Origin: an uncultured Lachnospiraceae bacterium
Lineage (GTDB): Bacteria > Bacillota > Clostridia > Lachnospirales > Lachnospiraceae
Assembly: GCA_910578645.1 (NCBI GenBank)
Contig: CAJTQI010000001.1
Coordinates: 946,397 to 1,010,396, forward strand
Length of the DNA stretch: 64,000 nt
Direction of reading: 5' to 3'
The notes beneath the pieces are model-generated. The model was not told where the DNA came from. It worked only from the letters and a program-made list of their open reading frames with translations, and ran no database searches. The position numbers and the translations under genes were made by a program. Below are positions 62,084 to 64,000 of this stretch, piece by piece (within the stretch, counting starts at the first letter, position 1; every line of letters begins with the position of its first letter).

Positions 62084-63064
62084 ATGTCAATCAGAGTACA
62101 CAATTTTGCAGGGATACTTGGGTGGAACGCCAGGAAATATTTGCCCAGGCTCTCGAGCCAGAGTTATCTGAAACTTCAGTTTATTGCCAGAAGACGGCAG
62201 CAGCGGAAATATATTAATTATTTTTACAGCCAGAAAGAGGCGCCTCATCCTGTGGTGGTTAACTTGGAGACGGTGAACCGCTGCAACGGGAAATGTGAGT
62301 TCTGCACTGCCAATATTTATGCAGAGAAGCGGCCTTATCTGAAAATGCCGGAAGAAATGTACTATTCCATCATAGACCAGCTTCATGACTGGAACTATAA
62401 GGGACATTTGACGCTCTATGGAAATAATGAACCTTGGTTGGATAAACGAATCGTTGAATTTCATAAATATGCCAGGGAAAAACTTCCTGAAGCGTTTATT
62501 TTCATGTCCACCAACGGGCTTCTTCTGGATGTGAAAAAAGTGAAGGCCATTGTGCCTTATTTGAATCAGCTTATTATCAACAATTACTGCCTGAATATGA
62601 AGATGCATGATAACGTGAAAGTCATCCATGACTATGTCAAGGCGCACCCTGAGGAATTTAAGGATGTGGACATCCTCATTCAGATTCGTTATGAGAAGGA
62701 AGTGCTTACCAACCGTGCAGGCAGCGCGCCCAATAAACCGGCCACAGACAAGGTAATCAAGGAGACCTGCCTTATGCCTTTCACGGATATGTGGATTATG
62801 CCGAATGGGAAACTGGGCATCTGCTGTTGTGACAATTTCGAGAAGACAAATCTTGCGGACTTAAACGAAGTGTCCTTGAAAGACGGGTGGAACAGTAAAC
62901 CATACCAGAAACTGCGACAGGCGGTAAGGGGCGGCAGACAGAATTATCCTTTCTGCAAGAATTGTGATTTTATCGATGCAGGGCTGCGTATGGACGCGGT
63001 GGACGATGTGCTGAAACATCATGAAAAACTGCATGGGGCAAGACAGTCTGTGTTTAAGAAGTAA
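62084..63064 (+). CDS. Radical SAM protein with SPASM-like C-terminus
   Basis: The protein has 326 residues from ATG 62084, which has GAGGGGGAC upstream. NLETVNRCNGKCEFCTANIY (60-79) holds the C67-x3-C71-x2-C74 cluster that binds [4Fe-4S] and S-adenosylmethionine. LTLYGNNEPWLDKRI (about 109-123) is the GGE-like SAM loop. The C-terminal part has TCLMPFTDMWIMPNGKLGIC, CCDNF and FCKNCDF, the cysteine pattern of a SPASM auxiliary cluster. Similar proteins modify sugars or peptides. The location among surface-glycan genes suggests a nucleotide- or lipid-linked sugar as substrate. No precursor peptide gene is visible nearby. Confidence 0.85.
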   Translation: MSIRVHNFAGILGWNARKYLPRLSSQSYLKLQFIARRRQQRKYINYFYSQKEAPHPVVVNLETVNRCNGKCEFCTANIYAEKRPYLKMPEEMYYSIIDQLHDWNYKGHLTLYGNNEPWLDKRIVEFHKYAREKLPEAFIFMSTNGLLLDVKKVKAIVPYLNQLIINNYCLNMKMHDNVKVIHDYVKAHPEEFKDVDILIQIRYEKEVLTNRAGSAPNKPATDKVIKETCLMPFTDMWIMPNGKLGICCCDNFEKTNLADLNEVSLKDGWNSKPYQKLRQAVRGGRQNYPFCKNCDFIDAGLRMDAVDDVLKHHEKLHGARQSVFKK

Positions 63065-63198
63065 TGAGGTGCATCTTGCAGTGGTATTGTTAGAGAATAA
63101 GGACGTGCCAGGTATTGGATAAAGATAAGCAATTTTGCTATACGGGATTGGAAGGTTCACAATGAAGAAGACTTAGATATAAAGGGATGGACAGACAT

Positions 63199-64000
63199 AT
63201 GAGAAACAGATGGATAAGCGTACTGCTGTGTGTGGGAATCTTTGCGGCGGGACTTGTAGGCTGTGGCAGTACGGACAAAGAGGATAAGAGCGTCGTGGCA
63301 GGTGAAGATGCACAGGAGGAAGAGAGTGGTTCCAAGCTTGCGGCGGCTGACGATGAGGATGTAGGGATAGTCCGGGACAGTGGGGAAGAGGTGACAGAGG
63401 AAGAGGAGGCGCTTGCACAGAGTATCCGGTTAGAGGGAATGAGCCTGTCAATTCTTGGTGACAGTATCTCCACTTTTGACGGGTGGATACCGGGGGAATG
63501 CACAGTCTTTTACCCCAGGGACGGAGAAGTGACAGATGTGTCGGAAACATGGTGGATGCAGCTTCTCGAAGAGACGGGAATGGAGTTGTGCAGCAATAAT
63601 TCCAGTGCCGGCAGTACTTGCACAGGGGATTCTTTGTGTGCGGAGGAGCCTTCTTATGGATGCAGCGGCGGGAGGATTTCCCTTTTGATGGGCCAGCAGG
63701 GAAAAATGCCCGACATTATCGTCGTCTATATGGGAATCAATGATTTGTTAAAAGGTGTGCCACTGGGGGAAAACGACGGCACTCAATTGGTGGAGGAGGG
63801 CGTGGTGGACAATTTCAGCGACGCCTACAGCCTTATTCTGGATAAACTGGCCAGCGATTACCCGATTTCCCAGGTGTATTGCTGCAGCCTGACGCCTGTT
63901 GGGGAATGGGGGACGGACCAGCCCTTTGTTGTCTTTAAGAATCACCGTGGATTTACGGCGGCGGATTATTCGGAGCGGATTCGTATTATTGCGGAGAATA
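63199..64000 (+). CDS. SGNH-hydrolase lipoprotein, cut by the right window edge
   Basis: The frame opens at ATG 63199 and continues to the edge (267 codons) without a stop. Another ATG at 63187 is in frame but sits directly on AAAGGG. The N-terminus RNRWISVLLCVGIFAAGLVG is a signal peptide ending at lipobox LVGC, with Cys22 as the lipid site. An acidic linker (about 23-75) follows. MSLSILGDSISTFDGW (about 81-96) is SGNH block I, AGSTCTGDSL block II and YMGINDLLKG (about 175-184) block III. It is a membrane-anchored esterase of the cell surface. The catalytic histidine lies beyond the window. Confidence 0.85.
   Translation, partial: MRNRWISVLLCVGIFAAGLVGCGSTDKEDKSVVAGEDAQEEESGSKLAAADDEDVGIVRDSGEEVTEEEEALAQSIRLEGMSLSILGDSISTFDGWIPGECTVFYPRDGEVTDVSETWWMQLLEETGMELCSNNSSAGSTCTGDSLCAEEPSYGCSGGRISLLMGQQGKMPDIIVVYMGINDLLKGVPLGENDGTQLVEEGVVDNFSDAYSLILDKLASDYPISQVYCCSLTPVGEWGTDQPFVVFKNHRGFTAADYSERIRIIAEN

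Overview
The window looks like a low-to-mid G+C Firmicutes chromosome, most probably a gut Lachnospiraceae. This is an inference from strong AGGAGG-type ribosome sites, frequent TTG and GTG starts, an EFR1-type flavodoxin-ferredoxin, FIST and chemotaxis signalling genes, and the CotH / VTC / DUF4956 gene set. I see no tRNA, rRNA or CRISPR array.

Layout. Positions 1-7.7 kb are AT-rich accessory DNA: a cut-off regulator-like gene, a MerR-TipAS regulator with a 19-bp-spacer promoter, remnants of a conjugative element and of an IS110 transposase, then small redox, kinase, methyltransferase and tautomerase genes. Positions 7.8-12 kb hold a FIST sensor with a soluble chemotaxis signalling protein, and a membrane chemoreceptor. 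Positions 12.1-18.1 kb hold a giant DUF4132 protein and a small partner.

From 18.3 kb to the right edge almost everything concerns cell-surface glycan assembly. There is an acyltransferase-3, GT4, GT2 and GT8 glycosyltransferases, and two paralogous membrane alkaline-phosphatase/sulfatase-fold proteins, one interrupted at a run of nine G. There are four CotH-type kinase-like proteins, a VTC polyphosphate-polymerase-like protein with DUF4956, UDP-glucose dehydrogenase and a UDP-glucuronate-epimerase-like enzyme. GtrB-like and GtrA-like proteins and five GT-C-like multispanning proteins suggest lipid-linked sugars used outside the membrane. Two MBOAT O-acyltransferases, a DltD-like SGNH protein, two further SGNH hydrolases, and an FkbH-like HAD protein followed by an acyl carrier protein suggest ACP-dependent acylation of a surface polymer. 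A radical SAM/SPASM protein is also present.

Proposed working model (inference): sugar nucleotides are made by Ugd and the epimerase, loaded on undecaprenyl phosphate by GtrB-like enzymes, flipped (GtrA) and added by GT-C enzymes. The polymer is then decorated by MBOAT/SGNH enzymes fed by an acyl-ACP, and by phospho-transfer through the CotH and sulfatase-fold proteins. The most unusual features are the FkbH-ACP-MBOAT-SGNH set, which resembles Dlt without a visible DltA, and the graded CotH family. Also notable are the G9 tract inside a surface enzyme and a dispersed palindromic element whose arms differ between copies but remain perfectly complementary.
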